64,000 nt of DNA from Streptomyces hoynatensis (GTDB lineage: Bacteria > Actinomycetota > Actinomycetes > Streptomycetales > Streptomycetaceae): contig NZ_RBAL01000001.1 of the NCBI RefSeq assembly GCF_003626535.1, positions 124,001 to 188,000 on the forward strand. The letters run 5' to 3'. This document shows positions 27,898 through 37,016 of this stretch, piece by piece. The translations under genes were made by a program, and so were the position numbers. Position 1 is the first letter of the stretch. Each line of letters begins with the position of its first letter. Under the pieces are notes generated by a model, which made no database searches, was not told the origin of the DNA, and saw only the letters and a list, made by a program, of their open reading frames with translations.

Positions 27898-28932
27898 ATG
27901 AAGGATTACCCGAAGAACCCGCCCAGGCACCTGACCTTCCGGGTGGCCAGGCGGGACGACCCCGTGTCCGAGGTCACCGAGCAGGACGCGCTCAGGTCCG
28001 CCGAGCGCTATCCCCACGTCGTCCTGCGGGGGCCCGTCTTCGGTTTCGCCGAGCAGCGTCCCGCGGACCACCCCGGCTGGCGGCTGCTCAGCGAGGTGGC
28101 CGACGGCTTCCCCCAGCAGGCGCGCGACGGGCTGAACTCCCACCTGTGGCACCGGGCGAAGAACGAGACGGCCCCGGGCGAGGAGCTGCGCGCCCGGCTG
28201 CTCGATGCGGTGGCCAGGCTGGAGCGTGAGCCGCTCGACGAGCTGCGGGTGGCCGGCACCCGCTACCGCGTGGTGCGCGCCGACGAGTTCGCCCGGGTGG
28301 GGCCCGAGGGCATCGAGGGGCCGCGGCCCACCGACCCGGACGCGCCCAGGCGGGACATCGGGGACCGCACCGCCGGCCCGGCCGCCGACCGCACCCGGGG
28401 CTTCTTCGTGGACCACGCCACCCCGACCGGGATCATGGAGAGCATCCAGCGGATGGAGCTGCTGTCGCTGCGCTACCGGGCGGCCAGGATTCCCAGCGAG
28501 GTCAGGTTCGACTCCGAGCGCGCGCTCGCCACCCACCCCGGGGTCGTCCTGCTGCCCGCGATGTTCACCTTCGCCGAACGCAAGAGCGCATCCTGGGAGC
28601 CGAAGGCCGCCCTTCAGCCCACCCCGCGGGACGCCCGCGCGACGCTCTACGACTACCTGGCGGAGTTCCTGCCGAAGCTGGAGCAGGAGGTGTCGGCGCG
28701 GGACGCCCGCGGCTACGCCCTGGCGGCCGAGGAGTTCCGCACCGGGCCGCCGCGCGACGAGGTGACCGTGCTCGGCAGGCGCTTCCAGGTGATTCGCGTG
28801 GAGCGCCTGATGCGCATCGGCCCGGACGGGCCCGAGCCGCCCCGCCCCTCGGACCGGGACCCCTACGGCCCCTCCCGCATCCATCCCCCGCTGGCCGAGG
28901 TGGAGGAGCGGGAGAGCGGTGGGCGGCCCTGA
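27898..28932 (+). CDS. DUF5954 family protein with internal duplication
   Basis: A 344-residue soluble protein that I place in DUF5954, a family largely limited to Streptomyces and relatives with no known function. It is built of two similar halves. YPHVVLRGPVFGFAEQ (39-54) matches HPGVVLLPAMFTFAER (213-228). TRYRVVRADEFARVGPEG (121-138) matches RRFQVIRVERLMRIGPDG (294-311), each followed by a PRPTD/PRPSD stretch. No signal peptide, membrane helix or catalytic motif is evident. It has its own transcription unit between the acetate symporter pair and a two-component system; no functional link can be drawn. Confidence 0.75.
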   Translation: MKDYPKNPPRHLTFRVARRDDPVSEVTEQDALRSAERYPHVVLRGPVFGFAEQRPADHPGWRLLSEVADGFPQQARDGLNSHLWHRAKNETAPGEELRARLLDAVARLEREPLDELRVAGTRYRVVRADEFARVGPEGIEGPRPTDPDAPRRDIGDRTAGPAADRTRGFFVDHATPTGIMESIQRMELLSLRYRAARIPSEVRFDSERALATHPGVVLLPAMFTFAERKSASWEPKAALQPTPRDARATLYDYLAEFLPKLEQEVSARDARGYALAAEEFRTGPPRDEVTVLGRRFQVIRVERLMRIGPDGPEPPRPSDRDPYGPSRIHPPLAEVEERESGGRP

Positions 28933-29065
28933 GCCGCCGCCGGGGGCGGCCGGGACCGGCCGGGAGGGCGCAGGACCGGCCGGGGGGAGGGGCCGGGGGG
29001 CGGCCGGGGCGGCCGGTTCGGTCCGGGGGCTACAGGCGCGCGCGCCGCTCGGCTAGGTTCGGGCC

Positions 29066-30130
29066 ATGCTGGACCGGATGCGGGCGCGGCGCGGCGGCGA
29101 GAGCGCCGACGTCCGGCTGACCGCGCGCGTCCTCGCCGCGATCCAGGACCTCGACGCCGACCTGCGGGACGGGCTGGCCGGCCGGGGCGCCCAGTCCGCG
29201 GCCCGGCGGCTGCGGCGGCTGCTGGCGGCCGAGGCGGTGGTCCTGGCCGATCTGGACGGGCGGCAGGTCGCCGCGGCGGGGCCGCCGCCCGAGCCGGCCG
29301 AACTCCGCGCCGTGCTCGACCAGACCTACGAGTACGGCAGCCCGGCCCACCGCCCGCCCTGGTCCGCCGAGCCGCTCGTCGTGGCGGGGGAGCTGAGCGG
29401 GGCGCTGGTGGTCCGCGGGGCCGAGGGGGAACTCGCCCCGCTGGCCGCGCTGGTGGCCCGTTCCCTCGACCACGCGGCGCTGCGCCGGGCCCGCAGCCGC
29501 ATCGCCCAGGCCGACCTGCGGACCCTGCGGGCGCAGATCTCGCCGCACTTCCTGCACAACGCGCTGGCCGTCATCGGCGCCCGCATCCGCACCGACCCGG
29601 ACCGGGCCCGTACCCTCCTCAACGACTTCGCCGACTACCTGCGCTACAGCTTCTCCGCGCAGGGCGACTACGCCACGGTCGCCGACGAGTTGCAGGCCGT
29701 CCAGACCTATCTGGAGCTCCAGCGGGCCCGCTTCGACGACCGGATGGAGCTCACCGTGCGGATGGCGCCCGAGGTGCTGCCGGTGGCCATCCCGTTCCTC
29801 GTCGTGCAGCCGCTGGTGGAGAACGCCGTCAGGCACGGGCTCGAGCCGAAGCCGGGCCCCGGCGCGATCAGCGTCTCCGGCTTCGCCGAGGGGCCGTTGT
29901 GCGTCATCGAGATCGAGGACGACGGGGTGGGCATGGACCCCGGCTTCGCCCGTTCCGTGCTCGCCGGGAAGGGCCCGCCGGCGAAGCGGGTCGGGCTGGC
30001 CAACGTGGACCAGCGGCTGCGCGCCGTCTACGGGCCCGAGTACGGCCTGGTGATCGAGACGGCGCCGGGCAGCGGAACCAAGGTCCAGGTCAGGGTCCCC
30101 AGGTTCATGCGAGGGGTGAGGGCGAATTGA
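29066..30130 (+). CDS. Soluble LytS-type sensor histidine kinase
   Basis: A 354-residue kinase of the His_kinase (PF06580) class that pairs with LytTR regulators. The phosphoacceptor is His161 in LRAQISPHFLHNAL. The N-box is PLVENAVRHGLEPKPG and the ATP-lid glycines are GVGMDPGF and RVGLANVDQRL. Residues 1-140 form a GAF-like sensory domain without membrane helices, unlike most LytS/YehU proteins, so the signal is probably cytoplasmic. Its stop overlaps the start of the response regulator (TTGA), and it lies between two SSS symporter loci, suggesting nutrient sensing (acetate or pyruvate, by analogy with BtsS/YpdA). Confidence 0.9.
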   Translation: MLDRMRARRGGESADVRLTARVLAAIQDLDADLRDGLAGRGAQSAARRLRRLLAAEAVVLADLDGRQVAAAGPPPEPAELRAVLDQTYEYGSPAHRPPWSAEPLVVAGELSGALVVRGAEGELAPLAALVARSLDHAALRRARSRIAQADLRTLRAQISPHFLHNALAVIGARIRTDPDRARTLLNDFADYLRYSFSAQGDYATVADELQAVQTYLELQRARFDDRMELTVRMAPEVLPVAIPFLVVQPLVENAVRHGLEPKPGPGAISVSGFAEGPLCVIEIEDDGVGMDPGFARSVLAGKGPPAKRVGLANVDQRLRAVYGPEYGLVIETAPGSGTKVQVRVPRFMRGVRAN

Positions 30131-30978
30131 GCGACGCGCCGTACCGGGAGCCGCACCGGGAGCGGTATCGGGATGCCCACCGCGAGGGGCCGCGGGAGCC
30201 GGGCCGCGAGCCGCACCCGCAGGCCGCGCGGCTGCGGGTGCTCGTGGTCGAGGACGAGGCGGTGACCCGCCAGGAGCTGGCCGCGATGCTGGCGGCCATG
30301 CCCGAGGTGGGCGCGGTCCGCGAGGCGGAGGGCGGCGAGGCGGCCGTCAGGCTGCTGGGCACGGAGACCTTCGACGCCGTCTTCCTGGACATCTCGATGC
30401 CGGGGCTCGACGGGATGGCGGTGGCCAGGGTGCTGCCGATGCTCTCCGCCCCGCCCGCCATCGTCTTCGTCACCGCCTCGGAACACCACGCGGTGGAGGC
30501 CTTCGGGATCGGCGCCGTGGACTACCTGCTCAAGCCGCTGCGGGCCGAGCGTCTCGCCGAGGCGGTCGGCCGCGTGGCCGCCCCGCGCCGCCCGCCCCGC
30601 GAGCGGCACCCGGCCGGCGGGGAGGCGGAGGAGCTGTCGGTGGTCCAGATCGACACCGGCAGGCACACCGTCTTCGTCCGCCGCGACGACGTGCAGTTCG
30701 CCGCGGCCCACGGCGACTACGTGCGGCTGCACACCGCGCAGGACACCCACCTCATCCGGCTGCCGCTCGGCTACCTGGAGGAGGTCTGGGGCCCGGCCGG
30801 CTTCGTCCGCGCCCACCGCGGCTACCTGGTCGCCGTCCACTGGGTGCGCGACCTGCGCCTCACCAGCTCCTCCGGGCTGCTGGCCCACACCCCGGCCGGG
30901 GACGTGCCGGTGAGCAGGCGGCACGCCCGCGCGCTGCGCGAACGGCTGCTCGCCGCCGTGCGGGACGAGGCCCGATGA
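30127..30978 (+). CDS. LytTR-type response regulator
   Basis: A 283-residue partner of the upstream kinase. After a charged Arg/Glu/Pro-rich leader (1-35), the receiver domain (36-150) carries the acidic pocket VEDE, phosphoacceptor Asp88 in FDAVFLDISMPGLDG and Lys in DYLLKPL. The C-terminal LytTR DNA-binding domain includes RRDDVQFAAAHGDYVRLHT, FVRAHRGYLVAV and GDVPVSRRHARALRERL. The TTG at 30127 overlaps the kinase stop codon, so coupling decides the start. It probably activates the adjacent small-membrane-protein/symporter genes, which follow within 100 bases. Confidence 0.9.
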   Translation: MSDAPYREPHRERYRDAHREGPREPGREPHPQAARLRVLVVEDEAVTRQELAAMLAAMPEVGAVREAEGGEAAVRLLGTETFDAVFLDISMPGLDGMAVARVLPMLSAPPAIVFVTASEHHAVEAFGIGAVDYLLKPLRAERLAEAVGRVAAPRRPPRERHPAGGEAEELSVVQIDTGRHTVFVRRDDVQFAAAHGDYVRLHTAQDTHLIRLPLGYLEEVWGPAGFVRAHRGYLVAVHWVRDLRLTSSSGLLAHTPAGDVPVSRRHARALRERLLAAVRDEAR

Positions 30979-31075
30979 GGACGGCCGGGGCGGCGGCGCC
31001 GACCGGAACGACGGGGCCCACGGCAGCGGCGCGAGCGGCGGCAGCGGCGCGAGCGGGGAAGCGGGGCGGGCGGCG

Positions 31076-31462
31076 GTGACCGCGCAGCGGCGGGTGCGGG
31101 TCACCAGCCCGCAGACGAGGATCGCGCTGGCCCGCGGCCACCGCTCCCTCCGGGGGCTGCGGGAGCCGCAGGACCGGCCGGGACCCGGTCAGGAGGCGGA
31201 GGAGCTGGCCGCGACCGAGGCGGCCCGGGCGCTGTTCGTCCGCCAGCGCCGCCTCGCCGCCCGCACCCTCGCCCTGCTCGGCCTGCTGCTGACCGGGCTC
31301 AGCGGGCTGCTCGGCGCGCTGCCCGCCCTCGGCAGGCTCACCCTCGGCGGCGTCCCCGCCTCCTGGCTGCTGCTGATGGCGGCCAGTTACCCGCTGCTGC
31401 TCCTCATCGCGCTGCTGCACGTCAGGCGGGCCGAGGAGCTCGAACGGGACGCGGGGAGCTAG
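31076..31462 (+). CDS. Small membrane protein paired with SSS symporter
   Basis: A 128-residue protein with a basic, Arg/Gln-rich N-terminus (about 1-60) and two hydrophobic helices (RTLALLGLLLTGLSGLLGAL and ASWLLLMAASYPLLLLIALL), ending in RRAEELERD. Position and topology mirror the DUF485 protein before actP, though sequence likeness is slight. GTG start at 31076. The symporter starts three bases after its stop, so they form one unit. It probably serves as an accessory subunit of the transporter. Confidence 0.75.
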   Translation: MTAQRRVRVTSPQTRIALARGHRSLRGLREPQDRPGPGQEAEELAATEAARALFVRQRRLAARTLALLGLLLTGLSGLLGALPALGRLTLGGVPASWLLLMAASYPLLLLIALLHVRRAEELERDAGS

Positions 31463-31465
31463 CCG

Positions 31466-32926
31466 ATGGCCGGCCTCCTCGCGATCGGGCTGCTGCTGGC
31501 GGCCAGCATGGTCATCGGCGTCCGCGGCGTGCGCGCCACCCGCTCCACGACCCCCGACTTCCTGGTCGCCTCCCGGCGGATAGCGCCGGGACTCAACGCC
31601 ATGGCGATCGCGGGGGAGTACGTCTCGGCGGCCTCGGTCCTCGGGCTGGCCGGGCTGATGCTGAAGTACGGCATCGGCAGCCTGTGGTACGCGGTCGGCT
31701 TCACCGCGGGGTACGTCGCGGTGGCCGCGCTGGTGGCCGGGCCGATGCGCCGCTCCGGCGCGTACACCGTCCCCGACTTCGCCGACTACCGCCTGGGCTC
31801 GGCGCTGATCCGCCGGCTGTGCGCGGTGATCGTGCTGGTCATCATGTGGCTGTACCTGGTGCCGCAGTTCAAGGGCGCCGGGGTGGTGCTGCACCTGGTC
31901 AGCGGGGCCCCCTACTGGGTGGGGGTGGTGCTGGCCGGCCTGGTGGTCAGCGTGTCCATCGCGGCGGGCGGGATGCGCTCGGCCACCTACGTCCAGGGCT
32001 TCCACTACCTGGTGAAGCTGCTCTTCATCGCCGTGCCCGCGGTGTTCCTCGTGGTGCACGCGGGAGCGGACGCCCGCGCGTCCGCGCTGCGGATGGACCT
32101 CACCGACTGGGGCCGCCCGCTGCTCGACGTGGAGGACTCGGGGCAGCCGCTGCTCGCCACCTGGTCGCTGCTGCTCGCCACCACCCTGGGCGCGGTCGGG
32201 CTGCCGCACGTCATCATGCGCTTCCACACCAGCGCCACCGCGCGGACCGCGCGCCGGGTCGCGGTCGGCGTCATCGTGCTGCTCGGCCTCTTCTACCTCT
32301 TCCCCGCGGTCTACGGGCTGCTCGGCCGGGTCTTCACGCCCTGGCTCGTCGAGGGCGGCGACACCGACACGGTGACCGTGGCGCTGCCGGGCGCCATCGT
32401 GTCCGGCACCTGGGGCTCGGTGCTCACCGCGATCGTGGCGGCCGGGGCCTTCGCCGCGTTCCTCTCCACCTCGTCCGGGCTGCTGATGGCGCTGGCCGGC
32501 GGGCTCTCGCACGACCTGTTCCGGGCCGGGGTGCCCAGGCTGCGGATGGCGGTGGCGGGCGGGGCGCTGGTGGCGGTGCTGCTCTCGCTGCCCGCGCAGC
32601 AGGTCGACATCAACGTCGCGGTGGGCTGGGCCTTCGCGGTCGCGGCCTCCACCTTCTGCCCGCTGCTCGTCCTCGGCATCTGGTGGCGCGGGCTGACCGC
32701 CGCGGGGGCCGCCGCGGGACTCGTGGTGGGCGTGTGCGCGGCCACCGGCGCGGCCCTGGCCTCGGTGCTGACGGAGCCGGAGGCGGGCTGGCTGGTGGTG
32801 CTGCTCGCCCAGCCGGCCGCGTGGACGGTGCCGCTCGCCTTCCTCGTGATGATCTGCGTCTCGCTGCCGGGCCGGCCGCCGCAGTGGGCGGAGAGCGCGG
32901 TGCTGCGGCTGCACGTGCCGGGCTGA
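31466..32926 (+). CDS. Sodium:solute symporter (ActP-like paralogue)
   Basis: A 486-residue SSS-family transporter with about 13 helices. It shares with the upstream ActP the segments PDFLVASRRIAPGLNAMAIA, GEYVSAASVLGLAG, SVSIAAGGMRSATYVQGFHY and AVGLPHVIMRFHTS. It is shorter, lacking the insertion between the middle helices. Encoded directly after a small two-helix membrane protein and a kinase/LytTR pair, which implies signal-controlled uptake of a monocarboxylate. The substrate is not determinable from sequence. Confidence 0.85.
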   Translation: MAGLLAIGLLLAASMVIGVRGVRATRSTTPDFLVASRRIAPGLNAMAIAGEYVSAASVLGLAGLMLKYGIGSLWYAVGFTAGYVAVAALVAGPMRRSGAYTVPDFADYRLGSALIRRLCAVIVLVIMWLYLVPQFKGAGVVLHLVSGAPYWVGVVLAGLVVSVSIAAGGMRSATYVQGFHYLVKLLFIAVPAVFLVVHAGADARASALRMDLTDWGRPLLDVEDSGQPLLATWSLLLATTLGAVGLPHVIMRFHTSATARTARRVAVGVIVLLGLFYLFPAVYGLLGRVFTPWLVEGGDTDTVTVALPGAIVSGTWGSVLTAIVAAGAFAAFLSTSSGLLMALAGGLSHDLFRAGVPRLRMAVAGGALVAVLLSLPAQQVDINVAVGWAFAVAASTFCPLLVLGIWWRGLTAAGAAAGLVVGVCAATGAALASVLTEPEAGWLVVLLAQPAAWTVPLAFLVMICVSLPGRPPQWAESAVLRLHVPG

Positions 32927-33061
32927 CGTGGGCACGACGAGCGGCGGGCCGGGGCGGAAGGGACGCAAGGGGCGGGCGGGGGCGGCGCAACGCCGGAAAA
33001 CGCCGAGGGATACGTGCGCATATGCCCCGGGAGGCGGGGGGCGAGGGGGCCGGACGGCCGA

Positions 33062-33092
33062 TTGGCGAGCGGAGTGGGCGCTATGGCACACT
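33062..33092 (+). promoter_or_regulatory. Probable S10 operon promoter
   Basis: TTGGCG (33062-33067) stands upstream of a TATGGCACACT region (33082-33092). The -10 hexamer may be CACACT with a long spacer, so the exact boxes are uncertain. It would give a leader of about 340 bases before rpsJ; 32927-33061 shows nothing recognised. Confidence 0.4.
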
Positions 33093-33182
33093 AGCCAGGT
33101 TGCAAGGCTGAGCGCCGATGCCGCGCGCCTCCCGCCGGGAGGACCGGAAGCGAGTCTCACTGTATTCGTCGCCCCATATATG

Positions 33183-33197
33183 CCCTGCTGAGCAGGG
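33183..33197 (+). other. Small hairpin in the S10 leader
   Basis: CCCTGC-TGA-GCAGGG, a perfect 6-bp stem with a 3-base loop, in the long rpsJ leader. An A/T-rich stretch (CATATATG) precedes it, unusual for this genome. Confidence 0.4.
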
Positions 33198-33348
33198 TAG
33201 GAGCGGAAATACCGAGATCTTCCGGGAAGCGTGTGCGGGGCATCAGCCGGGCACCCGGTGGAAGTTCTCCCCCCACTCCTCGCAGTGGAAACCTCCCCGG
33301 CCCCCGCGGCTGGGAGGTGCCCCCTGGGGTGACGTCTGGGAACGAGTG

Positions 33349-33373
33349 CGACACACCCGACCGCGTGGGTCGG
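33349..33373 (+). promoter_or_regulatory. Leader hairpin shared with the str operon
   Basis: Differs at one base from the 25-mer at 20831-20855 and forms the same CCGACC/GGTCGG stem. It ends 66 bases before rpsJ. Confidence 0.55.
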
Positions 33374-33439
33374 AGCGTGCGGGGAAGGCGCGCCGGGTTC
33401 CTTCAGCGCGCTACGAAGAGACAGGACTACGAAGTAGCC

Positions 33440-33748
33440 ATGGCGGGACAGAAGATCCGCATCCGGCTCAAGGCCTACGACCACGAGGTCATCGACAACT
33501 CGGCGAAGAAGATCGTCGAGACGGTGACCCGCACGGGTGCGTCGGTCGCGGGCCCGGTGCCGCTGCCCACAGAGAAGAACGTGTACTGCGTCATCAAGTC
33601 GCCGCACAAGTACAAGGACTCGCGCGAGCACTTCGAGATGCGCACCCACAAGCGGCTGATCGACATTCTCGACCCCACCCCCAAGACCGTTGACTCGCTG
33701 ATGCGCCTCGACCTGCCGGCCGGCGTGGACATCGAGATCAAGCTCTGA
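33440..33748 (+). CDS. rpsJ: 30S ribosomal protein S10 (NusE)
   Basis: S10 (102 aa) is part of the 30S head and, as NusE, ties NusG and NusB to transcription complexes. Conserved [20 protein letters not shown] and [20 protein letters not shown]. The ATG at 33440 gives the family length, although only a weak Shine-Dalgarno (ACGAAGTAG) precedes it; the upstream in-frame extension is not conserved. First gene of the S10 operon behind a 340-base leader. Confidence 0.98.
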   Translation: MAGQKIRIRLKAYDHEVIDNSAKKIVETVTRTGASVAGPVPLPTEKNVYCVIKSPHKYKDSREHFEMRTHKRLIDILDPTPKTVDSLMRLDLPAGVDIEIKL

Positions 33749-33764
33749 GAGGCGCGGAAGAGAG

Positions 33765-34409
33765 ATGACCAAGCAGATCAAGGGTGTCCTGGGCGAGAAG
33801 CTCGGCATGACCCAGGTCTGGGACGACAACAACCGCGTCGTTCCGGTGACCGTGGTCAAGGCCGGCCCCTGTGTCGTGACCCAGGTGCGCACCGCGGACC
33901 GGGACGGCTACGAGGCCGTCCAGATCGCCTTCGGCGAGATCGACCCGCGCAAGGTGAACAAGCCCCTCAAGGGCCACTTCAGCAAGGCCGACGTCACCCC
34001 GCGCCGCCACCTGGTGGAGCTGCGGACCGCGGACGCCGCCGAGTACACCCTCGGCCAGGAGATCACCGCCGAGGTGTTCGAGTCCGGGGTCAAGGTCGAC
34101 GTGACCGGCACCACCAAGGGCAAGGGCACCGCCGGTGTCATGAAGCGGCACGGTTTCGGCGGCCTCGGCGCCTCGCACGGCACCCAGCGCAAGCACCGCT
34201 CGCCCGGTTCCATCGGCGGCTGCGCCACCCCGGGCCGCGTGTTCAAGGGCCTGCGCATGGCCGGCCGCATGGGCAACGAGCGAGTGACCACCCAGAACCT
34301 GACCGTCCACGCCGTTGACGCGGAGAAGGGCCTGCTGCTCATCAAGGGCGCGGTCCCCGGCCCGAACGGTGGCCTCGTCCTGGTCCGCACCGCGGCCAAG
34401 GGGGCCTGA
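33765..34409 (+). CDS. rplC: 50S ribosomal protein L3
   Basis: L3 (214 aa) binds near the 3' end of 23S rRNA and sends a loop toward the peptidyl transferase centre. The loop segment [20 protein letters not shown] and [18 protein letters not shown] identify it. AGAGATG at the start includes a close GAAGAG. Second gene of the operon, 16 bases after rpsJ. Confidence 0.98.
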   Translation: MTKQIKGVLGEKLGMTQVWDDNNRVVPVTVVKAGPCVVTQVRTADRDGYEAVQIAFGEIDPRKVNKPLKGHFSKADVTPRRHLVELRTADAAEYTLGQEITAEVFESGVKVDVTGTTKGKGTAGVMKRHGFGGLGASHGTQRKHRSPGSIGGCATPGRVFKGLRMAGRMGNERVTTQNLTVHAVDAEKGLLLIKGAVPGPNGGLVLVRTAAKGA

Positions 34410-34418
34410 GGTTAAATC

Positions 34419-35108
34419 ATGAGTACCCCAAAGAGCATCGCCATCCTTACGCCCGCCGGCGAGGAGTCCGGCAGCGTCGAGCTGCCGCCGGAGATCTTCG
34501 ACGCCAAGATCAGCGTTCCGCTGATGCACCAGGTCGTCGTCGCCCAGCTGGCCGCCGCGCGCCAGGGCACGCACAAGGCCAAGAACCGCGGCGAGGTCCG
34601 CGGTGGCGGCAAGAAGCCCTACCGCCAGAAGGGCACGGGCCGCGCCCGCCAGGGCTCCACCCGCGCCCCGCAGTTCACCGGCGGTGGCGTGGTGCACGGC
34701 CCGGTGCCGCGTGACTACACCCAGCGGACCCCGAAGAAGATGAAGGCCGCCGCGCTGCGCGGCGCCCTCACCGACCGGGCGCACCACGACCGCATCCACG
34801 TCGTCACCGGCGTCGTGGACGGGGAGGTCTCGACCAAGGCCGCCAGGGGCCTCTTCGGCAAGATCACCGACCGGAAGAAGCTGCTGCTGGTCGCCGAGCG
34901 CTCCGACGAGGCCGCGTGGCTGTCCGCGCGCAACCTGCCCCGGGTGCACATCCTCGACCCCGGCCAGCTGAACACGTACGACGTGCTCGAGTCCGACGAC
35001 GTCGTCTTCACCAAGGCCGCCTTCGAGCGCTTCGTGGCGGGTCCGATCGGCGCCGTGGCCGGGAAGACGGCCGCGGCCGACAAGACGCCCGAAGGGAGCG
35101 ACGCCTGA
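34419..35108 (+). CDS. rplD: 50S ribosomal protein L4
   Basis: L4 (229 aa) reaches into the exit tunnel beside L22. In E. coli it also represses the S10 operon; whether it does so in actinomycetes is not shown here. The tunnel loop contains [20 protein letters not shown] and [17 protein letters not shown] slightly acidic Ala/Lys C-terminal tail is added. Its stop codon shares the A with the rplW ATG. Confidence 0.98.
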   Translation: MSTPKSIAILTPAGEESGSVELPPEIFDAKISVPLMHQVVVAQLAAARQGTHKAKNRGEVRGGGKKPYRQKGTGRARQGSTRAPQFTGGGVVHGPVPRDYTQRTPKKMKAAALRGALTDRAHHDRIHVVTGVVDGEVSTKAARGLFGKITDRKKLLLVAERSDEAAWLSARNLPRVHILDPGQLNTYDVLESDDVVFTKAAFERFVAGPIGAVAGKTAAADKTPEGSDA

Positions 35109-35446
35109 TGAGCGACGCCACCGCCGCGGCCGAGTTCTCCAGCAAGGAGTACTCGGACCCGCACGACATCCTGCTCAAGCCCGTCGTGTCGGAGAAGAGC
35201 TACGCGCTCCTCGACGAGAACAAGTACACGTTCATCGTCGACCCGCGCGCCAACAAGACCCAGATCAAGCAGGCCGTCCAGGCGGTCTTCTCGGTCAAGG
35301 TCATCGGGGTCAACACCATCAACCGGCAGGGCAAGCGCAAGCGGACCCGCACCGGATACGGCAGGCGGGCCAGCACCAAGCGCGCCATCGTGACCCTTGC
35401 CGAGGGCGACACCATCGACATCTTCGGCGGCCCGGTCGTCTCCTGA
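35108..35446 (+). CDS. rplW: 50S ribosomal protein L23
   Basis: L23 (112 aa) lies at the tunnel exit and docks trigger factor and the signal recognition particle. [20 protein letters not shown] and [20 protein letters not shown] are diagnostic. A 19-residue acidic N-terminal extension precedes the core. The ATG at 35108 overlaps the rplD stop by one base, supporting this start. Confidence 0.97.
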   Translation: MSDATAAAEFSSKEYSDPHDILLKPVVSEKSYALLDENKYTFIVDPRANKTQIKQAVQAVFSVKVIGVNTINRQGKRKRTRTGYGRRASTKRAIVTLAEGDTIDIFGGPVVS

Positions 35447-35487
35447 TCGGAGATCCGGTCCGTCCGATACCGGACGAGGACTAAGAA

Positions 35488-36324
35488 ATGGGAATCCGCA
35501 AGTACAAGCCGACGACTCCGGGCCGTCGTGGCGCCAGCGTCGCCGACTTCGTCGAGATCACGCGGTCCACGCCGGAGAAGTCGCTGGTCCGCCCGCTGCA
35601 CAGCAAGGGCGGCCGGGACAACGCCGGTCGCGTCGCCGTGCGCCACCAGGGCGGTGGCCACAAGCGCGCCTACCGCGTCATCGACTTCCGCCGGCACGAC
35701 AAGGACGGCGTGCCCGCCAAGGTCGCGCACATCGAGTACGACCCGAACCGCACCGCGCGGATCGCACTGCTGCACTACGCCGACGGCGAGAAGCGCTACA
35801 TCATCGCCCCGGCCAACCTGCGGCAGGGCGACCGGGTGGAGAACGGCGCGGGTGCCGACATCAAGCCGGGCAACAACCTGCCGCTGCGCAACATTCCGGT
35901 CGGTACCGTCATCCACGCCATCGAGCTCCAGCCGGGCGGCGGCGCGAAGTTCGCGCGTTCGGCCGGCGCCTCGGTGCAGCTCCTCGCGAAGGAGGGCCGC
36001 ATGGCCCACCTGCGCATGCCCTCGGGCGAGATCCGCCTGGTCGACGTCCGCTGCCGCGCCACCGTCGGCGAGGTCGGCAACGCCGAGCAGTCGAACATCA
36101 ACTGGGGCAAGGCCGGGCGCATGCGCTGGAAGGGCGTGCGCCCGAGCGTCCGCGGCGTCGTGATGAACCCCGTCGACCACCCGCACGGCGGTGGCGAGGG
36201 CCGGACCTCGGGTGGCCGCCACCCGGTCTCGCCCTGGGGCAAGAAGGAAGGCCGTACGCGTTCGCCCAAGAAGGCGAGCAACAAGTACATCGTCCGCCGC
36301 CGCAAGACGAACAAGAAGCGCTAG
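35488..36324 (+). CDS. rplB: 50S ribosomal protein L2
   Basis: L2 (278 aa), among the most conserved ribosomal proteins, joins the subunits and supports peptidyl transferase. The conserved histidine lies in [20 protein letters not shown]. The N-terminal RPTTPGRR-type segment ([13 protein letters not shown]) and a basic [18 protein letters not shown] end are complete. ATG after GAGGAC. Confidence 0.99.
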   Translation: MGIRKYKPTTPGRRGASVADFVEITRSTPEKSLVRPLHSKGGRDNAGRVAVRHQGGGHKRAYRVIDFRRHDKDGVPAKVAHIEYDPNRTARIALLHYADGEKRYIIAPANLRQGDRVENGAGADIKPGNNLPLRNIPVGTVIHAIELQPGGGAKFARSAGASVQLLAKEGRMAHLRMPSGEIRLVDVRCRATVGEVGNAEQSNINWGKAGRMRWKGVRPSVRGVVMNPVDHPHGGGEGRTSGGRHPVSPWGKKEGRTRSPKKASNKYIVRRRKTNKKR

Positions 36325-36336
36325 GAGCAGGTTTCG

Positions 36337-36618
36337 ATGCCGCGCAGTCTCAAGAAGGGTCCCTTCGTCGACGACCACCTGATCAAGAAGGTGGACGCGC
36401 AGAACGACACGGGCTCCAAGAACGTCATCAAGACCTGGTCCCGCCGTTCGATGATCGTCCCGGCGATGCTGGGTCACACGATCGCGGTGCACGACGGCCG
36501 TAAGCACGTCCCGGTGTTCATCACCGAGTCGATGGTCGGCCACAAGCTCGGCGAGTTCGCGCCGACGCGCACCTTCCGCGGTCACGTGAAGGACGACCGC
36601 AAGTCGCGCCGCCGCTGA
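36337..36618 (+). CDS. rpsS: 30S ribosomal protein S19
   Basis: S19 (93 aa) sits at the top of the 30S head, paired with S13, and touches the A-site finger of 23S r[22 protein letters not shown] and [20 protein letters not shown] are typical. It starts 12 bases after rplB with AGGAG upstream. Confidence 0.98.
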   Translation: MPRSLKKGPFVDDHLIKKVDAQNDTGSKNVIKTWSRRSMIVPAMLGHTIAVHDGRKHVPVFITESMVGHKLGEFAPTRTFRGHVKDDRKSRRR

Positions 36619-36668
36619 GCGATGCGCAGATCATGACCGACTCCCTGAAACACACCGAAGGGACAACC

Positions 36669-37016
36669 ATGGAAGCCAGGGCTATTGCGCGGTACATCCG
36701 CGTCACGCCCATGAAGGCCCGCCGTGTGGTGGACCTCATCCGTGGCAAGGACGCCTCGGAGGCTCAGGCGGTCCTGCGTTTCGCCCCGCAGGCCGCGAGC
36801 GTGCCCGTGGGCAAGGTGCTCGACAGCGCCATCGCCAACGCCGCGCACAACTACAACCACACGGACGTCGACACCCTCTACGTCAAGGAGGCGTACGTCG
36901 ACGAGGGTCCGACCCTGAAGCGGTTCCGGCCGCGTGCCCAGGGCCGCGCCTACCGGATTCGCAAGCGGACCAGCCACATCACGGTGGTCGTCAGCAGCAA
37001 GGAAGGAACCCGGTAA
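36669..37016 (+). CDS. rplV: 50S ribosomal protein L22
   Basis: L22 (115 aa) lines the exit tunnel; its beta-hairpin is a macrolide-resistance site. [20 protein letters not shown] and [20 protein letters not shown] are intact. The ATG at 36669 with GAAGGGA upstream matches the family length; an ATG 36 bases earlier would add an unconserved peptide. Its stop overlaps the rpsC start (TAATG). Confidence 0.97.
   Translation: MEARAIARYIRVTPMKARRVVDLIRGKDASEAQAVLRFAPQAASVPVGKVLDSAIANAAHNYNHTDVDTLYVKEAYVDEGPTLKRFRPRAQGRAYRIRKRTSHITVVVSSKEGTR

Noticed and set aside
33233..33439. Extended S10 reading frame of 171 codons
   Set aside because: S10 is about 102 residues; the extension covers the leader hairpin shared with rpsL and is not protein-like.
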